From: Paraburkholderia bannensis NBRC 103871
GTDB lineage: Bacteria; Pseudomonadota; Gammaproteobacteria; Burkholderiales; Burkholderiaceae
Reading direction: 5' to 3'
DNA length: 64,000 bases
Assembly (NCBI RefSeq): GCF_000685015.1
Contig: NZ_BAYA01000010.1
Span: 124,001 to 188,000 of the forward strand
How positions within the stretch are numbered: the first letter of the stretch is position 1; the number at the start of each line of letters is the position of its first letter. The notes beneath the pieces are model-generated. The model had not been told where the DNA came from and ran no database searches. It saw only the letters and a program-made list of their open reading frames with translations. The translations under genes and the position numbers were made by a program. Positions 53,449-62,253 of the stretch are shown here, piece after piece.

Positions 53449-55107
53449 TCAGGACGCCGCGCCGTGCAGCACGAACAGCGTGACGCTTTGCGGCGGCAGC
53501 GTCGCGCGCAACACGCCGTTGGTGTAATGCACGTCCTGCGAGCGCGCAAGCTGGTTGTTCGCCAGTTGCCAGTTCTGCGCCACGCCGTTCGCCGCGAAGT
53601 TCGCGATCGAGATGGCCGTTTCGGCGGCGTGATCCAGCTGCTTGTTGATGACGACGAGCGTGAGCGCGTGATCGCTTGCGCGCAATGCCGCAAACGCCGC
53701 GACCGTATCCGGATCGGGCACGTTCGCCGCGACGCTGGTCGACCCGAACGCACTGCCGTTGCCGTCGTAGTTGCGATAGAGCTTGATCGCCTTGTACACC
53801 GGCATGGACGCATCGATGGTGCCCCAGCGCGTGGCCATATCGAGCCCTTCGCGCCCGAAAATGCCGAGCAGGTCGGCTTGCGCAGTCGCACCGTTCATCA
53901 GCGTTTCGCCGCCCCAGTTGTACTCGGTCAGCGCGATGGGCGTGCCCGGATAGTAGTACGTATCGACCCAATGGCGCATCAGCGGAATCAGCGCGACTAC
54001 GCTGTTGATCCAGGTGGGATCGGTATAGTGCGCGTCCCACAGGTCGCGCGTGGAGCGGTTGCGCTTGAGCGCGATGTCGGTCGTGTTCGCCGCCTTGCCG
54101 TCTGCGTATTCGCCGCCCTGCGGGTAGAAGTGCAGGCTGAACACATCGACGGGACGCCCCGCTGCCTTCCATTGCGACAGCAGCCACGGCACGTAGTCCA
54201 TGCCCTGGGTCTCGTTCTCGCGATCGGGCGCGTGGTCGTAGCCGTTCGCGATGGCGTTCTGCTGGTCGAAGCCGCTATGGAAATAGCCGCTCCAGCCCCA
54301 CTCTTCCGGCGCGAGCACCTTCGCGTGCGGGTCGGCCGCCTTCACGGCGCGCGAGTAGGTCACGACCTTGTCGGCGATTTCGCGCGCGTGCGCCCCCGTG
54401 GGATGCACGTCGCGATGGATCACCTGCCAGAGGCTTGGCTCGTTGTCCATCGCGTAGTAGCGCACGCCGCCCGCTTTCGCGCCGCCGAATTGCGCGACCA
54501 GCGCGGCAACGCGTGCCTGCTCGTTCGGCGCGTCGTCGGGCACGGTTGCATCGTTCGGATCGTTGCCGGTGATCGGCACGTCGCCGATGCCCATGCCGTT
54601 GCCTGCGTCGGTCAGGCCGTCGACATCGTGATTGGGCTGCGGGCCGTATTTGGCGATCGAAAAACTCGCCAGCGGCTGGCGCTGCGGCCCGAGCTTCGCC
54701 ACCCGCCCCAGCATCGGAATCGTGATGATGGGCGTCGCGCCGCCCGCCTGGGTCAAGGTCACGAAACGGTCGCCGAACTGGTCGTTGATATCGGTCGTGC
54801 TCACGCCCACGCTTTCGAAATACCAGTCCTTGCCGGCATTGCGCGCGTCGAGCCGCCAGTTGTACGCCGACGCGCTATTGCCGCCCGAACGGTTGATGGG
54901 CACGCGCAGGTCGCGCAGCGTTGCCGTATTGCCGAAGTTGATGCCGTAAATCAGCGGGCTGATCGGATGGCGGCCAGCCGCCGCATCGACGCTGATGGCC
55001 ACCGGCGACGTGCTGGACGTCGCTTCGGTGCACGAGGCCAGGCCCGCGATCAGCAGCGCGGCCGCGAGCGGCGCGATGAATGTTCTAGGGCGTCGCGTGC
55101 GCGGCAT
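53449..55107 (-). CDS. GH44-like glycoside hydrolase lipoprotein
   Basis: 552 residues. A lipoprotein signal ends in LASC (Cys26), so it is periplasmic or outer-membrane bound. The (beta/alpha)8 domain has GGNSASAYNW near 75-84, the acid/base E223 in MDNEP and the nucleophile E395 in LTEYNWGG; this spacing fits family GH44 beta-glucanases. A C-terminal beta domain follows. Inside an export operon it likely trims or releases the polymer. The start has GGAG upstream and overlaps the wzy end by 23 bases. Confidence 0.85.
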   Translation of the reverse strand: MPRTRRPRTFIAPLAAALLIAGLASCTEATSSTSPVAISVDAAAGRHPISPLIYGINFGNTATLRDLRVPINRSGGNSASAYNWRLDARNAGKDWYFESVGVSTTDINDQFGDRFVTLTQAGGATPIITIPMLGRVAKLGPQRQPLASFSIAKYGPQPNHDVDGLTDAGNGMGIGDVPITGNDPNDATVPDDAPNEQARVAALVAQFGGAKAGGVRYYAMDNEPSLWQVIHRDVHPTGAHAREIADKVVTYSRAVKAADPHAKVLAPEEWGWSGYFHSGFDQQNAIANGYDHAPDRENETQGMDYVPWLLSQWKAAGRPVDVFSLHFYPQGGEYADGKAANTTDIALKRNRSTRDLWDAHYTDPTWINSVVALIPLMRHWVDTYYYPGTPIALTEYNWGGETLMNGATAQADLLGIFGREGLDMATRWGTIDASMPVYKAIKLYRNYDGNGSAFGSTSVAANVPDPDTVAAFAALRASDHALTLVVINKQLDHAAETAISIANFAANGVAQNWQLANNQLARSQDVHYTNGVLRATLPPQSVTLFVLHGAAS

Positions 55108-56413
55108 GGTCGCTCCGTGAATCGGCGGGATGGGGGTGATGGGGCTGATCGGTGTATTCGGCGTCACTGACGTGCTCGTTCAGGTTGCCGGCGCGCCAGA
55201 CGTAGACGAACACCGCGAGAATCACCGCGGTCTCGCCTGGCGTGAGCGTAGGCGGATAAAAGAACGAAATCACCAGGATATAGATGAGGTAGTCGTACAG
55301 CGCGCCGAGGAAATCGTCGTTCACCTTCGCACGCAGGCGCCGGTAAAGAAAGAGTCCGCGCAGCTGGATGAACAGCAGGATCGTCGCGCCGATCAAGCCG
55401 TATTCGAACACGATGCCCAGCCACGTGATGTCGGCCAGAAAAAAGAAATGGTGAAAATAGTCGATCAGGCTATCGCGGCTCGTCGGGCTGATGGTGCCCA
55501 CGCCAAACAGCCAGCGCATGGGATCGTTGCCGAGAAAACCCGAGGCAAGCTGCATCGAAATACGGCGCGTATCGAAGCCGTTCGCCGAATTCAGGTTGAA
55601 CGTCGTGGCCAGGTAGCCCGCCGAAAACATCGCCACCAGCGCAAACGGTGCGCACAACAGGAACGCGACGCGCGCCAGCGGGCGCGACCACACCAGCGTA
55701 TTGATGATGAGCACGCCCATGATGCCGATGATCATGGCGCGTGTCTTGACGATCAGCAGCGTGACCGCAAACGCGACGATCGCGCCGCACAGATAGCCCA
55801 GATGGCGCTCGAACACCGCGCGGCGGAAGCAGAAGAACAGCAGGATGATCGGGAAATACATCGACATGCGGATACGGTGCCCGCGCATGTCATTCGTGAA
55901 AAACGGCGCCTGGCCGATCACGTATTCGTCCTTGTAGAAGCTCGCCGGAACGATGGCCCACATCACGATCAGCGCGCCAATCACGATCATGCCCGCGACG
56001 ATGAAACTGCGTTCGAGCTCGTGCAGCGTCGGTTCGAGCGCCAGCAGCAAGGCAAGGAAAGAAAAGAAATACAGCAAGGGCAGGAGTTTTACCTGCGCCG
56101 TAATACTGGTGAAAAAACCTTCGTGGAAATAGAACATCGCCGCGAAGCTCGGAAACAACACGAGCCACGCAAAGCTGATGAGCAACTGCCGCGTGACGGG
56201 AAAGCGCGGCTGGCCCGCAAGACGCAGCACGGCGGGCAGGGAAAGAATCGGAAACGCCTTCGACAACGCCCACAACGGCGCGAGCGCGCTGATGTAGTGA
56301 AAGGTCTGGCCGAACAGCGGCAGCAGCGCGAGCAGCCATAGCACGACGCGCGCTCTCGCCGGTTCGGCTGAAAAGACCGGAGCAAGCGCAGCCGTCGGCG
56401 AGGCGGTTTCCAT
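55085..56413 (-). CDS. Wzy-type polymerase / O-antigen ligase family membrane protein
   Basis: 442 residues with about ten spans and a large periplasmic loop in the second half (YLATTFNLNSANGFDTRRISMQL). It should join repeat units at the periplasmic face. The start is uncertain: ATG 56413 is chosen, with a TTG nine bases upstream as an alternative; neither has a strong site. Poorly conserved family, but position between wza and the hydrolase supports the role. Confidence 0.82.
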   Translation of the reverse strand: METASPTAALAPVFSAEPARARVVLWLLALLPLFGQTFHYISALAPLWALSKAFPILSLPAVLRLAGQPRFPVTRQLLISFAWLVLFPSFAAMFYFHEGFFTSITAQVKLLPLLYFFSFLALLLALEPTLHELERSFIVAGMIVIGALIVMWAIVPASFYKDEYVIGQAPFFTNDMRGHRIRMSMYFPIILLFFCFRRAVFERHLGYLCGAIVAFAVTLLIVKTRAMIIGIMGVLIINTLVWSRPLARVAFLLCAPFALVAMFSAGYLATTFNLNSANGFDTRRISMQLASGFLGNDPMRWLFGVGTISPTSRDSLIDYFHHFFFLADITWLGIVFEYGLIGATILLFIQLRGLFLYRRLRAKVNDDFLGALYDYLIYILVISFFYPPTLTPGETAVILAVFVYVWRAGNLNEHVSDAEYTDQPHHPHPADSRSDHAAHATP

Positions 56414-56504
56414 CTCGTACAAAATGTTCTGCCCTGAAATGCTTCCTGAGTGCTGCTTGAGTACTAGCTGCGTGCAGCCCGCGAGCGCGGCCCGCGCTGC
56501 GCCC

Positions 56505-57224
56505 TTAGTACAGGATGTGATTGTTCGAGATGGTGTAGTCGAGGCTGCGATTGAACGGCAGCACCTTGTCGATGTACTGGTCGACCCACTGGTCGACTTC
56601 GGCGATCGACGACTTCGGCACGAAGATCGTGTCCGAAGACTGCAGCACGACGTCCTGGTTCGCATCGCCCTGGTGCGTGAGCGAATCCAGATTGATCGTG
56701 TGCAGCATCGGGCGGCCATCGGGGCTGCGACGAATCAGCACGACTTCATTGGTGCGCGCCGTGTCGAGCAGACCTTGCGCGGCGATGACGGCCTGCAGCA
56801 CGCTCATGCCGGGCCGCAGTTCGACTTCACCGGGCTTGGCCACCTGCCCGCCCACATAGACATGCGAGGACGTCTGCGCGATGGCCACGGCCGCGTGCGC
56901 ATTGGCGGCCACGCCGTTGGCCGCAAGCGCTTTGGTGATGTTCTCGCCGAGCTGCGCGACCGACAGGCCCGCCGCGGGCAGCGTGCCCGCGAACGGCATG
57001 GTCAGCGTACCGTCCGGCGCGACCGGGCCGCGAAAGTTGAGCTCGCTATTGAACGGCAGCACGACCGAAAGTTCGTCGCCGGCCTGGATGCGATAAACGG
57101 ACGGGGTCGAATCGACCCAGTTGGCGAAGCTGGCCGGGCGCTGATATTGAGGTTGCACCCAGGTGCGGGAACAGGCGGTCAGCGTCAGCAGCACCAGGAT
57201 GAGTGCCGGGCGAATAGTCTTCAT
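56505..57224 (-). CDS. Wza-type polysaccharide export lipoprotein
   Basis: 239 residues. Lipoprotein signal with LTAC (Cys18). A Poly_export domain (YRIQAGDELSVVLPFNSELN ... PDGTLTMPF) and a SLBB segment (VYVGGQVAKPGEVELRPGMSVLQAVIAAQG) follow. It is shorter than E. coli Wza (about 380 residues) and lacks extra SLBB domains, so it may be a periplasmic or short-channel form. The ATG is 57224. A GCGCAAACG motif lies about 50 bases upstream. Confidence 0.9.
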   Translation of the reverse strand: MKTIRPALILVLLTLTACSRTWVQPQYQRPASFANWVDSTPSVYRIQAGDELSVVLPFNSELNFRGPVAPDGTLTMPFAGTLPAAGLSVAQLGENITKALAANGVAANAHAAVAIAQTSSHVYVGGQVAKPGEVELRPGMSVLQAVIAAQGLLDTARTNEVVLIRRSPDGRPMLHTINLDSLTHQGDANQDVVLQSSDTIFVPKSSIAEVDQWVDQYIDKVLPFNRSLDYTISNNHILY

Positions 57225-57272
57225 CGAGCGTGTAGTGCGTGTATTTGGTGGCGCTGGCTGCCCGTTCCCTGG

Positions 57273-57287
57273 GCGCAAACGATAAAG
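57273..57287. promoter_or_regulatory. GCGCAAACGATAAAG motif between wza and wzc
   Basis: It matches the intergenic GCGCAAACG motif at nine bases plus the following A/T base. The 190-base gap holds the divergent promoters. Confidence 0.4.
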
Positions 57288-57414
57288 CCTGAAAAGTGTC
57301 ATCAGGGAACGACAGGGACTGCGCGAAATTTATAGAAATGCAGACTGGCTCATGTTTTCTTACGTATTATATGCGCCTTCGGTATCTAACTTGTGGGCCA
57401 GGAACCACAACCAT

Positions 57415-59622
57415 ATGGTTATTACAACTAGGACCAGGCCTGACCGCAGAGCAGCAGTTGTCGATTTGACGATTCGGGATTATCTCAACACCTTTTTTTA
57501 TTACCGCAAGATTGCAGCAGCGGTATTTCTTACCATTGTCACAATCGGGGTGGTCGTGGCACTGGCGGTGCCGATGCCCTATCGCGCTCAAGCGACGCTG
57601 CTCGTGCTGTTCGCGGGTTACTACGACCAGTCCAACAATACCAATGGTTCCGCCGGGCTTCAGCCCGCCGCCGGCCAGCTCGACAGCGTCGAAGCGCAGA
57701 TCCTCAGCAGCCCTGAACTCCATCGCGACGTCATCATTTCGAAATTGGGGCCGAACGCAAGCGAGCGCGAAATCAACGCCCAGCTCGCGAATTTCGAGCA
57801 CCGTCTGCATATCGAACAAAACGATCTCGCCAACACCATCCAGCTGAACTACTCGGACGCCGACCCGAAAGTCGCCGCCGATGCGCTCGCCCGCCTGCTC
57901 GACAAATATTTCCGCCGCCGCGCGACGATCTTCACGTCGGGCCGCGTCGACTTCCTGACCGGCGAACGCGACGACGTCAAGGCCCAGCTCGACCGCGCCA
58001 ACGCCGACCTGCTCACCTTCCAGAAGAAACACGGCATCGTCGACGTGGACGACCAGATCGCGCGCTCGGTGCAGCTCGAAAGCCAGCTCGTCCAGCACAA
58101 ACTGGATAACGACACAAAACTGGCGCAGGACAGGGGTGAACTGAAATCGATGCAGGCCTCGTCGAAGGGCGTGCACGCGACCATCCCGATCTTCACCGAC
58201 GATTCCGAGTCGGCGCACGCGCTCGACACGATGCAGCTGTCGCTGATGCAACTGGAAACGCGCCGCGCCGATTTCGCCGCGCGCTACCTGCCGAATTCGC
58301 CGTTCGTCCAGCAGCTCGACCAGCAGGTCAACGACATGCGCGCCAATATCGCGCGCCAGAAGCAGGAAATGACCACGGCCACGCGTCTGGGCCACAACGA
58401 CTATTACGACGTGGTGCAGGGCAAGCTGTCCACGCTCAATGCGAGCATCGCGGGCGAGCTGGCGTTGCAGCACGCTCTCGACGAGCAGATCAAGGACGCG
58501 CGCGCGCACCTGAAAAACCTCAGCGACGTTTCGAGCCAGATGCGCCAGCTGCTGTCCACGCGCGACATCCTCGCGGACAGCTTCAAGGATCGCTCGCGCC
58601 AGGTCGAACAGGCGAAGATCCAGCAGGGCCAGGTCAGCCAGGTCAACAGCACGAACGTGCGCGTGATCCAGGCGCCGTTCCCGCCTTCGGAACGCAGCAT
58701 CCCGGGCAGCCTGATCGTGTCGGCGGCCGTGGCCGCGGGCCTCGTGATTTCCGCGCTGGTCGTGCTCGTGCTCGCCAGCATGCGCGAAACCTTCCTGAGC
58801 CCGGAGCAGGTCGAGCGCTCGCTGCTGCTGCCGGTGCTGGCCGCGCCGCTCATGCTCAGCGGCGCCACCACGAATGGCCGCCGCCCCGGCGCGACGGGCC
58901 TGGCCGGCGCCGAAGCGCCTGCCGTCGGTCGCCCCGTGCACCTGGCCTACGGGCGCATGATCGCGGCGATCAACGCCAGCACCGAGGCCAATTCCAAGGT
59001 CATCATGGCGCTGTCGTTCGGCAAGAACGACGGCTTGCAGGCCGTGATCCGCGGGCTTGCCGTCGAACTGGAAAACCGCACGACAAGGCCCGTGCTGGTG
59101 CTCGACATGGCGTCGGCGCCCGATGCGGCGCCGCTCTACGGCAAGCCCGATGCGCAAGGCCTTTTGCCGTGGCCGGGCCATGCCGCCTCGCGCGAGCGCG
59201 GCGCTGAGGGCGACTCAGTGGCCAATACAGTGGCCAATACAGCGGCCAAGGCAGACAAGCACGCCCTGAGCACCGACGACCTGATCTTCGAGCGCGTCGA
59301 CGGCCACAACATCGTGGTCGCGCGCACGCGCAACGGCATGTTCCCCTCGTCGTGGCAGCAGACCCGCGAGTTGTTCGACGCGCTGCGCGAATCGCACGAC
59401 TACATCGTGCTGCACGCGCCGCCCGCGAGCCAGTCGTTCGCCGGCGTCGAAAACGCGGCGCTGGCCGACGCGACCATCCTGGCCGTACGCGCCGAATCGA
59501 CACGCAAGCCCGTGGCGCTGGGCCTGAAAACGCAGGTGCAGGACGCAGGCGGCCGACTCGTCGGTCTCGCGCTCACCCATCGTCGCGGCTATATTCCCGA
59601 CTTCATCTACCGCTTCTTCTAA
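57415..59622 (+). CDS. Wzc-like chain-length protein with degenerate kinase domain
   Basis: 735 residues from ATG 57415 (AGGAA upstream; ATG 57352 is an alternative). A Wzz domain with spans at about 32-54 and 431-455 flanks a long periplasmic coiled coil. The C-terminal domain looks like a BY-kinase (PVLVLDMASAPD; DYIVLHAPPAS) but the P-loop site reads SFGKNDGLQ with no GK(S/T), and only two Tyr remain near the end (YIPDFIYRFF). It is probably a kinase-dead length regulator. A VANTVANTAAK repeat lies near residue 602. Confidence 0.85.
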   Translation: MVITTRTRPDRRAAVVDLTIRDYLNTFFYYRKIAAAVFLTIVTIGVVVALAVPMPYRAQATLLVLFAGYYDQSNNTNGSAGLQPAAGQLDSVEAQILSSPELHRDVIISKLGPNASEREINAQLANFEHRLHIEQNDLANTIQLNYSDADPKVAADALARLLDKYFRRRATIFTSGRVDFLTGERDDVKAQLDRANADLLTFQKKHGIVDVDDQIARSVQLESQLVQHKLDNDTKLAQDRGELKSMQASSKGVHATIPIFTDDSESAHALDTMQLSLMQLETRRADFAARYLPNSPFVQQLDQQVNDMRANIARQKQEMTTATRLGHNDYYDVVQGKLSTLNASIAGELALQHALDEQIKDARAHLKNLSDVSSQMRQLLSTRDILADSFKDRSRQVEQAKIQQGQVSQVNSTNVRVIQAPFPPSERSIPGSLIVSAAVAAGLVISALVVLVLASMRETFLSPEQVERSLLLPVLAAPLMLSGATTNGRRPGATGLAGAEAPAVGRPVHLAYGRMIAAINASTEANSKVIMALSFGKNDGLQAVIRGLAVELENRTTRPVLVLDMASAPDAAPLYGKPDAQGLLPWPGHAASRERGAEGDSVANTVANTAAKADKHALSTDDLIFERVDGHNIVVARTRNGMFPSSWQQTRELFDALRESHDYIVLHAPPASQSFAGVENAALADATILAVRAESTRKPVALGLKTQVQDAGGRLVGLALTHRRGYIPDFIYRFF
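59218..59253 (+). repeat. 12-base tandem repeat inside the wzc-like gene
   Basis: GTGGCCAATACA twice (59218-59229, 59230-59241) then a degenerate third copy. In frame; it encodes VANTVANTAAKA. Confidence 0.85.
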
Positions 59623-59646
59623 TTACCGGCGACAGACCGGAACACC

Positions 59647-60630
59647 ATGGCCCAAATCAGCGCGATCCTGCCGATCAAGACCCGGGGACGGCACTACGCC
59701 GACAACATCGGCCGCTGCGACATCCTGTTTTCGTCGCTGCGCCACTTCACGACGCCCGATACCTTTCACCGCATCGTGCTGGTGGTGCCGCACGAGGAAG
59801 TCGACGAGGTCAAAGGCTACGCAAAGGCGTGGGCCGATTTCCCGGTCGAGGTGATCGACGAATCGCTGTACATGGGGATCTTCGCGGAGTTCTCGCAGCG
59901 CCATCAGATCCGCAACTGGCACCGCCAGCAGATCATCAAGCTGAACGCACCCGAATGGATCGAGACCGAGTATTTCCTCGTGTTCGATCCGGACTGCTTC
60001 GCCACGCACCATTTCACCGCCGACACGCTGATCCGCAACGGCCGCGCGCTCACGCACCGCCAGCCGCGCCGCGCCGAGCCGCGTTTCTGGGAAGCGTCGG
60101 CCAAGCTGCTCAACGTCGATCCGGGGCTGGACGGCGACGGCCTGTGGTGGACGCCCACCATCCTTTCGCGCACGCTGTGCCTGAGCCTGCATCACAATCT
60201 GGAGAAGCAGTACGGCACAGACTGGCGTCGCACGCTGCTGGCGAACTACGCGATCGACTGGACTGAATACACGCTGTACTGGCTCAACGCTGAGCGCGAA
60301 GGCCTGCTCGACGAGTTTCACGCATTTCCGCAACCGGGCCAGCGCACGCTGCACGCGTCGGAAAGCGTGTGGTTCGCCAACGACATGAAGGAATGGAGCG
60401 CCGCGCAGCATTTCGCCGAGGACAGCGACGGCCTGTTCGCCGTCGTCCAGAGCAATACGCATATTCCGCTCGATGAAGTGGTGAAAAAGCTGTCGCCGTA
60501 TTTCCCGATCAAGGTGCAGCCCTACGAGCGCCATTTCGACGCGAAGCTCAAGAGCGCCGAACTCTATTCCGCCGTCGTGCGGCGCGGCCTCAAGCTGCTC
60601 AACAAGCTGCGCGGCTCGGTCGCCGCATAA
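59647..60630 (+). CDS. Glycosyltransferase-like protein, DUF6492 type
   Basis: 327 residues. The N-terminus (AQISAILPIKTRGRHYADN) starts a GT-A-like fold, and FLVFDPDCFATHHF holds a DxD-like metal motif near 121-125. From memory it resembles the DUF6492 group of sugar transferases. It follows the wzc-like gene by 24 bases and shares its transcript, which ends at the terminator at 60666. Likely adds a sugar to the repeat unit; the donor is unknown. Confidence 0.75.
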   Translation: MAQISAILPIKTRGRHYADNIGRCDILFSSLRHFTTPDTFHRIVLVVPHEEVDEVKGYAKAWADFPVEVIDESLYMGIFAEFSQRHQIRNWHRQQIIKLNAPEWIETEYFLVFDPDCFATHHFTADTLIRNGRALTHRQPRRAEPRFWEASAKLLNVDPGLDGDGLWWTPTILSRTLCLSLHHNLEKQYGTDWRRTLLANYAIDWTEYTLYWLNAEREGLLDEFHAFPQPGQRTLHASESVWFANDMKEWSAAQHFAEDSDGLFAVVQSNTHIPLDEVVKKLSPYFPIKVQPYERHFDAKLKSAELYSAVVRRGLKLLNKLRGSVAA

Positions 60631-60665
60631 GCCGCGCGCGCGGGTCTGCGCGATTCACGCCCTGG

Positions 60666-60695
60666 AAAAGCCGGCTCCTTGCAGCCGGCTTTTTT
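60666..60695 (+). terminator. Intrinsic terminator after the DUF6492 gene
   Basis: AAAAGCCGGCT (60666-60676) and AGCCGGCTTTT (60683-60693) around CCTTGC, followed by further T. A strong stem and U-tract. Confidence 0.92.
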
Positions 60696-60797
60696 CTTCT
60701 CTACGCGGGCTTTCCGCGCTGCGCCCCTCAATTTTTCCCTCATTCGTCCGATAAAACGAACGTAGGCGAATTTCGGTGTCCAGGTAAAAACTCCCGA

Positions 60798-60815
60798 TCG
60801 ATTTACATTAATCGA
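60798..60815. promoter_or_regulatory. Inverted repeat TCGATT-N6-AATCGA
   Basis: Six-base arms upstream of the Big2 lipoprotein gene, about 105 bases before its start. Candidate regulator site. Confidence 0.35.
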
Positions 60816-60832
60816 ATTGGCAGGCGGTGTTT

Positions 60833-60858
60833 ATTCGCGCAAACGTTAGCGCGCGAAT
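60833..60858. promoter_or_regulatory. GCGCAAACGTTAGCG motif within an inverted repeat
   Basis: ATTCGCGC (60833-60840) and GCGCGAAT (60851-60858) flank the motif. GCGCAAACGTTAGCG (60837-60851) is identical, in reverse, to 50286-50300 upstream of the GMC gene. Confidence 0.55.
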
Positions 60859-60920
60859 CAATCTTTTCAATCTTTCACCGAATTCGCGGCAATGGAAATA
60901 TTGAAAGGAGCAGGAAAGTT

Positions 60921-62156
60921 TTGACGGGATTTAAAACACGACGCCATGTTTCGTTCGCCTTGACGGGCGGCATGAGTTTGCTGCTGGCGCTGGCGGGCTG
61001 CGGCGGAGGCTCGAACGGCGCCGCCCTCGCCTCGGGCTCGACTTCGACGTCGGGCACCGACGCAACCGCAGCGGTCGCCGTGACTGGCGTGACGGTCTCG
61101 CCCGACACGCTCACGCTGACGGTCGGCAAATCGGCGGCCTTGACGGCGAGCGTGCAACCCGACGACGCCACGGACTCCGCCGTTACGTGGAGCAGCAGCG
61201 ACACGAGCGTGGCGACGGTCGCGAGCGGTGGCGCCGTCACCTGCGCAACGGCAGGCAGCGCGACGATCACCGCCGCGAGCAGCGACGGCCAGCAGGGCAC
61301 GGCAAGCGTGACCTGCCAGAAGCCGTTCGCCGTGTATGAATTCCTCAAGCTGAAGTCGTACCAGGACGCGAGCGGCGTCAACACGATTTCGGATACGTGG
61401 TTTCGCGGCCTCGGCATCACGCCGCTCAACCTGATCTATTCCGGCAACCTGGTCACCTGCCCGCTCACCAGTTGCACCGACGAATACGTGGTCGACGCAA
61501 CGAAGATCGCCACGCAGGCGGCCAGCGCGGACAGCACCGGCGCGACGCCGGTCTCGCTCGACCTGGAAGTGTGGGACACGAAGCGCTTCTATCCGACCAC
61601 CGCGACCGGCAACGGCCTGAGCATCGTGCAGAACCTCACGCAGGCGCTCACCGACTTCAAGGCCGATAACCCCGGCGCGAGCGTGGGGCTCTACGCGGAA
61701 GTGCCGCAGAACACCTACACCTGGACGTCCACCACCACCGCGACCTATAGCGCGCTCAATCCGCAATATGCGTCGGTGGCGGCGCTCGTCGATTACTACA
61801 GCCCTTCGCTCTACAACTACGGCTACGACGGCACGGCGACGGGCGACGCGAACTGGAACAACTCGGCGGTCTTCGCCGTCGATCAGTCGCATGCCCTGGA
61901 CACGCTCAACGGCACCAGCAAGAAGGTGCTGCCCTACATCACGCCCGCGTGGACGGATAGCAGCGGCGTGAGCGAGTTCCTCACCTACGACCAGATGATG
62001 TATCGACTGAAAGCGCTGCGCGCGGCGGGCGCGGACGGCTGCATCCTGTGGATTTCGAGCGGCCAGATCGATCCGTCCACCGGCAAGCTGCTGGTGATCG
62101 ATACGACGTCGGGCTGGTTCAAGGCGGTGCTCGATTACATGGCTTCGAGCACGTGA
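60921..62156 (+). CDS. Lipoprotein with Big2 (Ig-like) domain and hydrolase-like C-terminal domain
   Basis: 411 residues from TTG 60921, with AGGAG/AGGAAAG upstream. The lipobox is LAGC (Cys27). Residues about 52-132 form a bacterial Ig-like Big2 domain (GVTVSPDTLTLTVGKSAALTA). The rest (DLEVWDTKRFYP, VGLYAEVPQN, YYSPSLYNYG, GCILWISSG) reads like a TIM-barrel glycoside hydrolase, perhaps hyaluronidase-like, with family unassigned. It follows the exopolysaccharide operon and shares its upstream motif, so polymer binding or cleavage outside the cell is likely. Confidence 0.75.
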   Translation: MTGFKTRRHVSFALTGGMSLLLALAGCGGGSNGAALASGSTSTSGTDATAAVAVTGVTVSPDTLTLTVGKSAALTASVQPDDATDSAVTWSSSDTSVATVASGGAVTCATAGSATITAASSDGQQGTASVTCQKPFAVYEFLKLKSYQDASGVNTISDTWFRGLGITPLNLIYSGNLVTCPLTSCTDEYVVDATKIATQAASADSTGATPVSLDLEVWDTKRFYPTTATGNGLSIVQNLTQALTDFKADNPGASVGLYAEVPQNTYTWTSTTTATYSALNPQYASVAALVDYYSPSLYNYGYDGTATGDANWNNSAVFAVDQSHALDTLNGTSKKVLPYITPAWTDSSGVSEFLTYDQMMYRLKALRAAGADGCILWISSGQIDPSTGKLLVIDTTSGWFKAVLDYMASST

Positions 62157-62253
62157 CCTTCTGAGTGCGCCGGCATTGGGACGCGCGTTGTCCCGATCCG
62201 CATTCATACTGTTCCCATGGCATCGCGACACGCAATAGCGGAACAGGACACGT

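Noticed and set aside
53401..55170. 589-codon plus-strand frame
   Set aside because: Antisense of the GH44-like gene, which has both catalytic glutamates.
57367..59181. 604-codon minus-strand frame
   Set aside because: Antisense of the Wzc-like gene; no motif.
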